From SIG455 sp045659025 (GTDB lineage: Bacteria > Bacillota > Clostridia > UMGS1810), in NCBI GenBank assembly GCA_045659025.1, contig JAZOWA010000009.1, positions 1 through 64,000 on the forward strand: a DNA stretch of 64,000 bases, given 5' to 3'. This document shows, piece after piece, positions 52,259-60,650 of this stretch (position 1 is the stretch's first letter; each line of letters begins with the position of its first letter). Below the pieces are notes generated by a model, which worked only from the letters and a program-made list of their open reading frames with translations, was not told where the DNA came from and searched no databases. The translations under genes and the position numbers were made by a program.

Positions 52259-53998
52259 TTATACGTCGGATCTGTCAAAATAGTGAGTGTGCAAAAGCTC
52301 GTGAGATTTGTGACCGCAGGGCTCGCCGAGGTACTCAGCATAGAGTTCTTTGATTGCGGGATTCTCGTGGGATTTGCGAAGGGTTGATGCTCTGTCCTCA
52401 TCATAGAGAGCTTTAGCTCTTGCCTTCTTAACATCAACTTCTGCCTGTACTCTTGCAGATACGATAGGCTGACCGCCACCGGTTACGCAACCGCCGGGGC
52501 AACCCATAATCTCGATGAACTCGTAGTTCTTCTCACCGGATTTGATGCTGTCGAGAAGTTTACGTGCATTGCCGAGACCGTGAGCAACCGCCACACGAAC
52601 TTTCATGCCGGCAACCTCAACCTCTGCCTCTTTGATGCCTTCTGTACCACGAACTGCATCAAACTCAATGTTTGCCATGGGCTTGCCTTCCAATACTTCA
52701 TATACTGTACGAAGAGCTGCTTCCATAACACCACCGGTAGCACCGAAGATAACGCCTGCACCTGTTGCGGGGCCGAAGGGTCTGTCGAACTCTTCGTCTG
52801 CGAGTTTAACGAAGTCGGTACCGCACTCTTTGATCATCTTTGCAAGTTCTCTTGTGGTGATAACCGCATCAACGTCACGGTAGCCTGTACCCTTCATCTC
52901 TTCTCTCTGTGCCTCATACTTCTTAGCAGTACAGGGCATTACAGATACTACATAGATATCTGCGGGGTTGATGCCCTCTTTCTCTGCATAGTAGGATTTA
53001 ATGATTGCACCGAACATCTCGTGGGGAGATTTACAGGTGGAAAGATTATCCAAGAAATCGGGGTAGTTGTGCTCACAGAACTTAATCCAGCCGGGGCTGC
53101 AGGAGGTAATCATGGGGAGTTTACCACCATTCTTAACTCTTGAAATGAACTCTGTACCCTCTTCCATAATTGTAAGGTCAGCAGCAGTATCTGTGTCAAA
53201 TACTCTGTCAACACCAAGTCTCTTGATAGCAGCAACCATCTTGCCTGTCACACGGGTGCCGATTTCCATGCCGAACTCTTCACCGATAGCAGCACGAACT
53301 GCAGGAGCAACCTGAACTACAACGTGCTTGGTCTCATCGTGGATAGCATCCCATACCTCTTTGGTGGAATCCTTCTCTTTGAGTGCGCCTACGGGGCAAG
53401 CTGCAATACACTGACCGCACATTACGCAGGAAGTCTCGTTGAGGGATTTCTCAAAGATGCTGCCAACGTGGGTGCCGATACCTCTGTCGATAGCACCGAT
53501 AGCATTTACGGTCTGGATTTTTGAACATACTGCGATACAACGTCTGCAAAGTACGCATTTGTTGTTATCACGTACGATTGAAGGTGAAAAATCATCGATT
53601 GCATAAACCTTGTTTTCGCCTTCGTAACGGATCTCGTCAACACCGAGTTCTTCACACATTGTCTGCAATTCGCAGTTCTTGTTTCTTACGCAGGTAAGGC
53701 ACTTGCGCTCGTGGTTAGAAAGTATAAGCTCGAGGTTTGCCTTTCTTGCTTTGCGAACCTTGGGAGAGTTTGTGAAAACTTCCATACCCTCGGATACGGG
53801 ATATACACAAGCTGCCTGAAGAGCTCTTGCGCCTTTGATTTCAACAAGGCACATTCTGCATGCGCCGATTTCGTTTACGTCTTTGAGGTAGCAAAGGGTG
53901 GGAATGTGAATATTCGCATCTCTTGCCGCATCAAGAACTGTATATGTGGACGGCACACTGTATTCGCCGCCGTTGATTTTAATGTTTACCATATTCAT
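52259..53998 (-). CDS. hydA: [FeFe]-hydrogenase catalytic subunit HydA (group A)
   Basis: 579 residues from ATG 53998. N-terminal 2Fe-2S ferredoxin domain (C36, C47, C50, C64), His-Cys3 cluster (H96, C100, C103, C109), two 4Fe-4S clusters (C148-C158 and C191-C201), then the H-cluster domain: L1 TSCSPGW (298-304), L2 MPCTAKKYE (354-362), L3 GCPGGC (499-504). With HydB and HydC it should couple H2 formation to reduced ferredoxin and NADH. L1 has Ser where Clostridium pasteurianum hydrogenase has its second Cys. The upstream reading to 54085 overlaps hydB; AGGAGAG lies about 9 bases before 53998. Confidence 0.94.
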   Translation of the reverse strand: MNMVNIKINGGEYSVPSTYTVLDAARDANIHIPTLCYLKDVNEIGACRMCLVEIKGARALQAACVYPVSEGMEVFTNSPKVRKARKANLELILSNHERKCLTCVRNKNCELQTMCEELGVDEIRYEGENKVYAIDDFSPSIVRDNNKCVLCRRCIAVCSKIQTVNAIGAIDRGIGTHVGSIFEKSLNETSCVMCGQCIAACPVGALKEKDSTKEVWDAIHDETKHVVVQVAPAVRAAIGEEFGMEIGTRVTGKMVAAIKRLGVDRVFDTDTAADLTIMEEGTEFISRVKNGGKLPMITSCSPGWIKFCEHNYPDFLDNLSTCKSPHEMFGAIIKSYYAEKEGINPADIYVVSVMPCTAKKYEAQREEMKGTGYRDVDAVITTRELAKMIKECGTDFVKLADEEFDRPFGPATGAGVIFGATGGVMEAALRTVYEVLEGKPMANIEFDAVRGTEGIKEAEVEVAGMKVRVAVAHGLGNARKLLDSIKSGEKNYEFIEIMGCPGGCVTGGGQPIVSARVQAEVDVKKARAKALYDEDRASTLRKSHENPAIKELYAEYLGEPCGHKSHELLHTHYFDRSDV

Positions 53999-54014
53999 TG
54001 GTTCTCTCTCCTCC

Positions 54015-55808
54015 TCACTTCGTAATTGCCTTGAACTTACAAGCACTCTCACAAACGCCACACTTGATACACTTATCGGTATCAATTACGTAGGGCTCTT
54101 TGATCTTGCCTGTGATTGCACCAACAGGGCAGTTTCTAGCACAGAGACTGCAACCCTTACATTTCTCGGGATCAATCTTGTAAGAAACAAGTGCCTTACA
54201 TACGCCTGCAGGACATTTCTTATCTACAACGTGAGCAATATACTCGTCTCTGAAGTACTTGAGTGTGCTGAGGATGGGGTTGGGAGCTGTCTGACCAAGA
54301 CCGCAGAATGCAGAATCCTTGATAGAATAGCAAAGTTCTTCCAACTTATCGATATCCTCCAATGTGCCTTTGCCTTCGGTAATCTTGTTGAGGATTTCGA
54401 GCAATCTCTTGGTACCTACACGGCAGGGAGTACACTTACCGCAGGATTCATCTACTGTAAACTCGAGGAAGAATTTAGCGATATCAACCATACAGGTATC
54501 TTCGTCCATTACGATAAGACCACCGGAACCCATCATTGAGCCGATAGCTGTAAGGTTATCATAGTCAATGGGAGTGTCGATAAGGTGAGCAGGGATACAG
54601 CCGCCTGAAGGACCACCAGTCTGTGCTGCTTTGAACTCTTTGCCGTTGGGGATACCGCCACCGATATCATATACAACTTCACGCAAGGTTGTACCCATAG
54701 GAACTTCCACAAGACCGGTGTTATTAATCTTACCACCTACTGCGAATACCTTTGTACCCTTGCTCTTCTCTGTACCAATCTTGTTGAACCAATCAGCACC
54801 GTTATTGATGATTGCGGTGATGTTAGCATAGGTCTCAACGTTATTGAGAAGTGTGGGCTTCTGCCACAAACCTTTGATTGCAGGGAAGGGAGGACGGGGA
54901 CGGGGCTCACCACGGTGACCTTCAATACTTGTCATAAGAGCTGTTTCCTCACCGCAAACGAATGCGCCTGCGCCAAGACGAAGCTCCATATCGAAGTTGA
55001 AGTCTGTGCCGAAGATGTTCTTGCCGAGAAGTCCGTATTCTCTCGCCTGTTCAATAGCGATGTTAAGACGCTTAACAGCGATGGGGTACTCAGCTCTGAT
55101 ATATACAAAACCTCTGTCTGCACCTACTGCATAAGCGGCAATAGCCATTGCCTCAATAAGTGAGTGGGGGTCGCCTTCCAAAACGGATCTGTCCATGAAT
55201 GCACCGGGGTCACCTTCGTCCGCATTACAAGCAACGAACTTCTGCTCTCCGGGAGCATCAGCAGTGAACTGCCATTTCATACCTGTGGAGAAACCTGCAC
55301 CACCACGTCCGCGGAGGCCGGATTTCTTAATCTCGTCGATTACTTCCTGAGGTTTCATCTCGGTGAGAACTTTACCAAGCGCACTGTAACCGCCGTAACC
55401 GATATACTCATCAATGTCCTCGGGGTTGATAACACCACAGTTGCGGAGTGCTATACGCATCTGGTTTTTGTAGAAGTCAACCTCGTTCAAGGATTTAACA
55501 CTGTCATCCTCTGCGATTGTCTCTTTATAAACAAGGCGTTTAACAACTCTACCCTTCAAGAAGTGCTCTTCAACAATCTCGGGGATATCCTCGGGAGTAA
55601 CCATGCTATAGAATACACCCTCGGGATAAACAATCATAATCGGTCCCAATGCGCAAAGGCCAAAGCAACCGGTTCTTACTACTTTAATCTCGTTTTCAAG
55701 ATTTTTCTCTTTAAGACTATTCTCAAGTGCTGCAATAATCTTCTCGCTGCCGGAGGAAGTACATCCGGTACCACCGCAGACAAGCACGTGTGCTCTTGCT
55801 AATTCCAT
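54015..55808 (-). CDS. hydB: HydB (NuoF-like) flavin/iron-sulfur subunit
   Basis: 597 residues. N-terminal thioredoxin-like 2Fe-2S domain (C11, C16, C48, C52), NADH/FMN-binding region (GRGGAGFSTGMKW near residue 167; GEETALMTSIEGHRGEPRPR), SLBB-type region, a 4Fe-4S site ESCGKCTPCRVG, and two C-terminal ferredoxin clusters (CKGCSLCARNC, CIKCGVCESAC). The extra N- and C-terminal domains distinguish electron-bifurcating HydB from Complex I NuoF. Lies 16 bases upstream of hydA. Confidence 0.94.
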   Translation of the reverse strand: MELARAHVLVCGGTGCTSSGSEKIIAALENSLKEKNLENEIKVVRTGCFGLCALGPIMIVYPEGVFYSMVTPEDIPEIVEEHFLKGRVVKRLVYKETIAEDDSVKSLNEVDFYKNQMRIALRNCGVINPEDIDEYIGYGGYSALGKVLTEMKPQEVIDEIKKSGLRGRGGAGFSTGMKWQFTADAPGEQKFVACNADEGDPGAFMDRSVLEGDPHSLIEAMAIAAYAVGADRGFVYIRAEYPIAVKRLNIAIEQAREYGLLGKNIFGTDFNFDMELRLGAGAFVCGEETALMTSIEGHRGEPRPRPPFPAIKGLWQKPTLLNNVETYANITAIINNGADWFNKIGTEKSKGTKVFAVGGKINNTGLVEVPMGTTLREVVYDIGGGIPNGKEFKAAQTGGPSGGCIPAHLIDTPIDYDNLTAIGSMMGSGGLIVMDEDTCMVDIAKFFLEFTVDESCGKCTPCRVGTKRLLEILNKITEGKGTLEDIDKLEELCYSIKDSAFCGLGQTAPNPILSTLKYFRDEYIAHVVDKKCPAGVCKALVSYKIDPEKCKGCSLCARNCPVGAITGKIKEPYVIDTDKCIKCGVCESACKFKAITK

Positions 55809-55829
55809 TTTAACGTAATCCTCCTTGTA

Positions 55830-56198
55830 TTATTTTTCTGCTCCGATTGTGAACTCTGCCACAACATTGCCGTTAACTATGTGCTCGTTGATTACACGAA
55901 CAGCTTTTGTAGCGTCCATCTTGATGTATGTGGTCTTTGAACCGTCTGCACCATAAACCTCAACGATGGGCTCGTATTTGCACATACCTACGCAACCTGT
56001 CTGTGTAACGTATGCGTTGGCAATGCCTCTTTTTTCAATTTCTTCCATCATAGCTGTAAGAACGGGACGTGCACCTGCTGCAATACCGCAAGTAGCCATA
56101 CCAACAACGATTCTTGTGTTGCCTTCGTCTTCGTTTCTCACATTTATCTTGTTTGCCATCTTATTTCTGATCTGCTCAAGTTCTGCTAAGCTTTTCAT
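55830..56198 (-). CDS. Thioredoxin-like [2Fe-2S] ferredoxin-domain protein
   Basis: 122 residues with the four-cysteine pattern of a thioredoxin-like 2Fe-2S protein: ATCGIAAGA and later TGCVGMC; the first pair has only one Cys in the visible motif, so cluster ligation should be checked. It lies between hydB and the GHKL ATPase in the hyd operon. Probably a small electron carrier or assembly partner of the complex, as it resembles the N-terminal domain of HydB. Confidence 0.8.
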   Translation of the reverse strand: MKSLAELEQIRNKMANKINVRNEDEGNTRIVVGMATCGIAAGARPVLTAMMEEIEKRGIANAYVTQTGCVGMCKYEPIVEVYGADGSKTTYIKMDATKAVRVINEHIVNGNVVAEFTIGAEK

Positions 56199-56218
56199 AC
56201 CGAATTCCTCCTAATAGA

Positions 56219-56761
56219 TTATTTGTATATCTCATCCAGACCTTCTTTGATATATCCGCTTATCCATGCAAGAATCTCGGGTGCGGTTATCTCCACATCA
56301 CCCAAGATATTTCTGACCTCTGCAGTAGACAGTGTAAACTCCCCACCATCAAAGGTGTGGGTGTAGACAAAATCCGTATCAGGACTGCCTCCAATCAAAG
56401 TAACCATTGTAGATGCCATATCGCCCAGGGGCTGACGGTCAATACTGTCTCTTACAAAAGATGCAGTAACCACTGTGCCCTTGCCGACTTCGGATGTGAT
56501 ATCAAATCCGCCGCCGGTGAGATTGGCCGCCTCTTTGAAAAGGGACAACCCCATCCCTACTTTGCGGGTGGTGCGGGTGGTCTTGAAAGGGTCTGTCACC
56601 TGAGAGAGAAATTCCTCATCCATACCGCAACCGTTATCGGTGATGGTGATGGTGATGAGATTATCCTCCGTACTCTCAGAAACCCCTACCTTGACTACCG
56701 TCGCTCCTGCTTTGGTCGAATTTTTGACTATGTCTAAAATATGCAGGGATAACTCAGTCAT
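56219..56761 (-). CDS. GHKL-type ATPase inside the hyd operon
   Basis: 180 residues. A histidine-kinase-like ATPase fold without a kinase dimerisation domain: N box HILDIVKNSTKAGA (with Asn14), G1 DNGCGMD, F/G2 region TTRKVGMGLSLFKEAA. Similar anti-sigma/HATPase proteins are found between hydC and hydB in anaerobes; the role may be protein phosphorylation or regulation of the complex. The C-terminal 60 residues are unassigned. Start is 2 bases from the hydC stop. Confidence 0.85.
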   Translation of the reverse strand: MTELSLHILDIVKNSTKAGATVVKVGVSESTEDNLITITITDNGCGMDEEFLSQVTDPFKTTRTTRKVGMGLSLFKEAANLTGGGFDITSEVGKGTVVTASFVRDSIDRQPLGDMASTMVTLIGGSPDTDFVYTHTFDGGEFTLSTAEVRNILGDVEITAPEILAWISGYIKEGLDEIYK

Positions 56762-56762
56762 A

Positions 56763-57257
56763 TCAGTCCATATACTTAGCGAGGATGCCCTCTACGTCGT
56801 CTACAACAAGACGTCCGTAAACATCATCGTTAACAGTAAATACGGGAGCAAGTCCGCAAGCACCGATACAACGGGTAGCCTCAAGGGAGAACTTACCATC
56901 TGCACTGCACTCGCCAACATCAATACCGATAATCTGCTTGATCTTCTCAAGGATATCGCCTGAACCCTTTACATAGCAGGCAGTACCAAGGCAAACGCCG
57001 ATTTTGTACTTACCCTTGGGATTGATTGAGAACTGGGTGTAGAATGTAACTACGCCATAGATCTCGGATGCAGGTACGTTAAGGCCTTTTGAAATAACCT
57101 TCTGTACCTCGATGGGAAGATAACCGATTACTTCCTGAACCTCATGAAGAACCGGGATCAATGCGCCATCGGTGTCTTTGTACTTAGCAATAATCTGCTG
57201 TACCTTCTCTTCCTGCTCTTTTGTCATTACAAAAGCAGGGGTCGTCTTTTCACTCAT
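56763..57257 (-). CDS. hydC: HydC (NuoE-like) [2Fe-2S] subunit
   Basis: 164 residues. Thioredoxin-like 2Fe-2S fold with ligands C89, C94, C130 and C134 (CLGTAC, CIGAC). First gene of the hyd operon; passes electrons between flavin and cluster chains in the HydABC complex. Preceded by AGGAGGATGACA and by the Rex-like site at 57287-57304. Confidence 0.94.
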   Translation of the reverse strand: MSEKTTPAFVMTKEQEEKVQQIIAKYKDTDGALIPVLHEVQEVIGYLPIEVQKVISKGLNVPASEIYGVVTFYTQFSINPKGKYKIGVCLGTACYVKGSGDILEKIKQIIGIDVGECSADGKFSLEATRCIGACGLAPVFTVNDDVYGRLVVDDVEGILAKYMD

Positions 57258-57286
57258 TTGTCATCCTCCTATTTTATTTATAATAT

Positions 57287-57304
57287 TTGTTATTTTTTTA
57301 ACAA
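57287..57304. promoter_or_regulatory. Rex-operator-like palindrome before hydC
   Basis: TTGTTATTTTTTTAACAA matches the clostridial Rex motif TTGTTAA-N4-TTAACAA with one mismatch (recalled consensus). It lies between the -10 element and the ribosome binding site, so a bound Rex would block initiation or elongation and release when NADH is high. Confidence 0.65.
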
Positions 57305-57320
57305 TTTTTGACACATATAA

Positions 57321-57329
57321 ATTATACCA
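57321..57329 (-). promoter_or_regulatory. Extended -10 promoter of the hydC operon
   Basis: Reverse strand TGGTATAAT. There is no good -35 at 17 bases (TGGAAA), so recognition would rely on the TG extension. A poly-A/T tract (57361-57390) lies farther upstream. Confidence 0.6.
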
Positions 57330-57401
57330 CAAAACTTCTTGGATTTCCACAATATTTTGAAAAAATTTATAAAAAATATTTTTTTGTCAATTTGTAATGT
57401 T

Positions 57402-58121
57402 TTACGATAATTTTTGCTCTTTTATTTTATTAATTATCCCCTTTCGGGTAAAATCCTCCACCTCGAGAAAATATTTGCGTTCGGATATATCCCATAGGTA
57501 ATGGGCATCGGAATCATGGACTATATTGAATCGGGAAAGCTGATGTGCATCCTCCATCTCCGACACCTTGGCGGGATTCTTCACCTCCACTGTGGCAAAG
57601 CCATAACTCTCATCTATGTAGCCGAGGTTGGATATGATGCTGTATGAGCTTTTGTCAACATGAGCAGGAAAAGCCACTCCCCCAAGGGACGATACTTTGT
57701 CTGCCACTTGGGCAACACTCAACGATGTGGCGGTAACCAGCATATTGTCCTCATGGGCTACGATATTGTCATCCTTATCCATTATCAACTGCTCACCAAA
57801 AATATCGGTACGGTTCTTTATAGCAGGCAGATGCTCACGGACAATTCCGTCCATCTCCATAGCGGATTCTATATCGGGGAAAAGACACACTATATGGCAC
57901 TCCTCCGCCGTCTCAACCTCCATACCGGGAATTACCAGGAGATCCGTCTCCTCCGCACACTCCATACATGCTTTCGCATTACGACAGGTGTTGTGGTCGG
58001 TGATGGCAATCACGTCAAGGCCTTTTAAGATTGCCATATTGACAATGTTGTTTGGGGTCATATCCCCGTCTCCGCAAGGAGAAAGGGCGGTGTGGATGTG
58101 GAAGTCATAGGACGCTTTCAT
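57402..58121 (-). CDS. PHP-domain phosphoesterase
   Basis: 239 residues. PHP metal motifs are visible: DFHIHTALSPCGD at the N-terminus, AITDHNTC near residue 40, FPAHVDKSS and VHDSDAHY near the end. The family hydrolyses phosphoesters (for example, nucleotides or phosphohistidines), but the substrate here is unknown. Overlaps the DRTGG gene by 4 bases and closes the hydrogenase-sensor operon. Confidence 0.82.
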   Translation of the reverse strand: MKASYDFHIHTALSPCGDGDMTPNNIVNMAILKGLDVIAITDHNTCRNAKACMECAEETDLLVIPGMEVETAEECHIVCLFPDIESAMEMDGIVREHLPAIKNRTDIFGEQLIMDKDDNIVAHEDNMLVTATSLSVAQVADKVSSLGGVAFPAHVDKSSYSIISNLGYIDESYGFATVEVKNPAKVSEMEDAHQLSRFNIVHDSDAHYLWDISERKYFLEVEDFTRKGIINKIKEQKLS

Positions 58122-58444
58122 AAAAGTTTACCTATGGCCATAGCCGCATCAAAGGCGCTGAGGTCAGTTTTAAGGATTACTACTTCCTCTTTGTTTGCCT
58201 TGGCAATTACGCTGTCTTCCACGGGCATACCCTCTGCCACCACTACACAAGCAGCATCAGTGAGAACGGAGATGGCAGCAATATTGATATTGGTCTGCAC
58301 CGTTATCCACGCATCCCCCGCCTGCACCTTGCCCATAGCAAGACTCAACAGGTCGCACACATAGCAACCCGTCACCTCTTTATCTGTTGAGGTGTCGGTA
58401 AGAGGCGTAGCGTTTAATATTTCAACAAGTGTATTTATAGTCAT
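58118..58444 (-). CDS. DRTGG-domain protein (second of two)
   Basis: 108 residues forming a single DRTGG-type domain (TGCYVCDLLSLAMGKVQAGDAWITVQ, NINIAAISVLTDAACVVVAEG). These small domains bind nucleotides or second messengers in some proteins; the function here is unknown. ATG 58444 has AGGAG 8 bases upstream. It pairs with the DRTGG protein at 60230. Confidence 0.75.
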   Translation of the reverse strand: MTINTLVEILNATPLTDTSTDKEVTGCYVCDLLSLAMGKVQAGDAWITVQTNINIAAISVLTDAACVVVAEGMPVEDSVIAKANKEEVVILKTDLSAFDAAMAIGKLL

Positions 58445-58459
58445 AAGCATCTCTCCTGA

Positions 58460-59737
58460 TCAATCGGAAAAATCAATTCCCTCCATCTCGGGCATATCCT
58501 GGGTGAGGGCCGCAACCTTTTCCCTGAATTTGAATATACAATCCGTCTCTGTAGCAAAACCTCTCACTATATCCTCCGACAAAGTCTTGCAGGAGGGAGA
58601 ACCACAGGAACCGCAATCAAGATGAGGAAGCTGTTCATAAATCTCGTTCATCTTTGCCATCTTCTGCATTGCTACAAGTATATTATCATCCAGATTAAGA
58701 ACTGTGTTCGGCTCCAGCGGAGTATCCCATCTGACATCCACACTGTCGGGAATCTTCTCCTTACCGGTGGTCTTGGACGCCATCTTCTTGATACGGGTGC
58801 GGGCAACAAAGTTATTCTCCACATTGAGAGGGCCACCAACGCAACCGCCTGTGCAGGCAAGGGCTTCTACGAAATCAATATCGTTCAGTTTGTCTGCCTC
58901 AATCGCTTCCATAACCTCAATCACATTATGTATTCCGTCAACTGCCACATAGTTATCAATGGCAAGACCTCTCACTTCACCACCGCTGACCGCCCAGCAC
59001 ACTCCGTCAAAAGTGGCTTTACTGATATCCGTATCTACATCCGAATTGATATGGGGCAATACCTTAAGGTATATATTCCTTATGGAGAAGGTGCCGTTTA
59101 TATAGGATTTGTCCGAGCCGATGGGTTGCTTGGCACAGGTGGCCTTCGCCGCACAGGGAGTAATAAAGAATACACCTATCTCCTCATCGGTATAGCCGAG
59201 TTTATCCTTAACTATCTGTCTTGACATCCTTGCCGCAAGATTCATAGGCGATATAACGGGAAGGATATGATCTATAAGACTGGGGAATCTGGCACATATA
59301 AGCTTGACTACCGTGGGGCAGGCAGAGTTTATAATCGGCTTTACAAGATTGCCTTCGGCAAGAAGTTTACGAGTCTCATTAGTGATAATCTGCGCCGCAT
59401 ACGCCACCTCAAACACATCGTCAAAACCCAGCTTTTTAAGAGCGTTCAGGAGGGTGTTGACGTCCTTGAGATTTGCAAACTGTCCATAAAAAGTAGGGGC
59501 AGGCAATGCAATGTTGTATTTGAAATTGCTGAGTATGGAAAGCTCGTCGGTGATTGCCTTTTTCGCATGGTAAGGACACACTCTGATACACTCACCACAG
59601 TCTATACAACGTTCTTTTATTATCTTGGCCTTGCCATCCCGTACGCGAATCGCCTGAGTAGGACAACGCTTGATACAGTTGGTACAGCCCTTACATTTAT
59701 CTTTATCCAGAGTAACCGAATGAAAAATATCACTCAT
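58460..59737 (-). CDS. Sensory-type [FeFe]-hydrogenase-like protein
   Basis: 425 residues. Two 4Fe-4S ferredoxin sites (C15-C25, C44-C54) precede a hydrogenase large-subunit domain. H-cluster ligand positions are kept: C140 (L1 NSACPT), C195 (L2 TPCAAK), C295 and C299 (L3 ACTGGC). The proton-relay cysteine next to C140 is Ala139, a change reported for sensory hydrogenases. The C-terminus has another iron-sulfur site (C375, C378, C383, C400) but no PAS domain, unlike some HydS. ATG 59737 has AAGGAG 8 bases upstream. Likely a sensor of H2 or redox state, not a catalytic enzyme. Confidence 0.82.
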   Translation of the reverse strand: MSDIFHSVTLDKDKCKGCTNCIKRCPTQAIRVRDGKAKIIKERCIDCGECIRVCPYHAKKAITDELSILSNFKYNIALPAPTFYGQFANLKDVNTLLNALKKLGFDDVFEVAYAAQIITNETRKLLAEGNLVKPIINSACPTVVKLICARFPSLIDHILPVISPMNLAARMSRQIVKDKLGYTDEEIGVFFITPCAAKATCAKQPIGSDKSYINGTFSIRNIYLKVLPHINSDVDTDISKATFDGVCWAVSGGEVRGLAIDNYVAVDGIHNVIEVMEAIEADKLNDIDFVEALACTGGCVGGPLNVENNFVARTRIKKMASKTTGKEKIPDSVDVRWDTPLEPNTVLNLDDNILVAMQKMAKMNEIYEQLPHLDCGSCGSPSCKTLSEDIVRGFATETDCIFKFREKVAALTQDMPEMEGIDFSD

Positions 59738-59787
59738 TTTCTTCACTCCTTTGGTGCATATCACTTATGAACCGCCCGTAATGCGCT

Positions 59788-60216
59788 TTATTTCATATTG
59801 ACATGCATTTCTATAGTAGTGCCTACACCAACCTCGGAAGTCACCTTCATATAGTCGGTGTATTTTTGCATATTGGGAAGGCCCATACCCGCACCAAAAC
59901 CGAGTTCACGCACCTGGGCAGATGCAGTGGAGTAACCCTCTTGCATAGCAAGGTCAATACTCTTGATACCGGGGCCTTTGTCTTTAAGCAGGATCTTGAT
60001 TATCTCGGGAGTAATCTCCACATCAATGGTACCACCATCGGCATGGATAACCATATTTATCTCGCCCTCATAAGTGGCAACCGCCACCTTGCGCACGATA
60101 ACGGGAGGTACACCCAACTTGCCCAGCACCTTTTTGATATTGCTGGACGCCTCACCTGCAACGGAGAAGTCCTCACCATCAATATCAAAGTGCAATTTAT
60201 ATGAATTGTCTCCCAT
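59788..60216 (-). CDS. RsbW/RsbT-like ATPase (anti-sigma-factor type)
   Basis: 142 residues with the HATPase fold of serine-protein kinases such as RsbW: N box VAVATYEGEINMVIHA, G1 KDKGPGIKS, and GFGAGMGLPNMQKY. It follows the DRTGG gene by 13 bases and precedes the hydrogenase-like gene. Such enzymes phosphorylate anti-anti-sigma proteins; the partner in this operon is not evident. Confidence 0.83.
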   Translation of the reverse strand: MGDNSYKLHFDIDGEDFSVAGEASSNIKKVLGKLGVPPVIVRKVAVATYEGEINMVIHADGGTIDVEITPEIIKILLKDKGPGIKSIDLAMQEGYSTASAQVRELGFGAGMGLPNMQKYTDYMKVTSEVGVGTTIEMHVNMK

Positions 60217-60229
60217 AATGGCACCTCCG

Positions 60230-60568
60230 TTACTGCTTTATTCCTGCCTCGTACAACTTACCGCAGGAAATATACATGGGCAGTTTGGTGGCGAGGATTG
60301 CTATACCTGCCTCACGGGCAAGCTCCAGAATCTCCTCGGTGGGCTCTTTGCCACGTACAAACACGATTGCCTTCATGTCCACCATCTCTGCTGTGCGGAT
60401 AACCTGAGGGTTGATAAGGCCTGTGAGGAGCATACACTGATCCTCTACAAATGCCAGTACATCACTCATGAGATCGCATCCGTAAGCAGAAAGTACCTCT
60501 GTGTCCAAAAACTCTTCACCGCTGAGCACCGTTGCATCAATTACGCTTGCAATATCACGTATCTTCAT
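60230..60568 (-). CDS. DRTGG-domain protein (first of two)
   Basis: 112 residues, a single DRTGG-type domain (LSAYGCDLMSDVLAFVEDQC, MVDMKAIVFVRGKEPTEEIL). First gene of the hydrogenase-sensor operon, 30 bases after the tyrS terminator; no promoter of its own was found in that gap. Confidence 0.78.
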   Translation of the reverse strand: MKIRDIASVIDATVLSGEEFLDTEVLSAYGCDLMSDVLAFVEDQCMLLTGLINPQVIRTAEMVDMKAIVFVRGKEPTEEILELAREAGIAILATKLPMYISCGKLYEAGIKQ

Positions 60569-60598
60569 AAATTTATCCTTCCTTTTTCAAAAAAGACT

Positions 60599-60640
60599 AA
60601 AAAGCACTCTGCCACGGACAATCCGTCCCCGGCAAAGTGC
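60599..60640 (-). terminator. Intrinsic terminator of tyrS
   Basis: Reverse strand GCACTTTGCC and GGCAGAGTGC form a 10-bp stem with an inner GGAC/GTCC stem, followed by TTTTTAGTCTTTTTT. Confidence 0.88.
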
Positions 60641-60650
60641 AAATTATAAA

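Noticed and set aside
52123..52479. A 118-residue minus-strand ORF covering the hydA 3' end
   Set aside because: It overlaps hydA in another frame and runs through the hydA terminator.
60074..60649. A 191-residue plus-strand ORF across the sensor operon start
   Set aside because: It is antisense to two recognisable genes and crosses the tyrS terminator.
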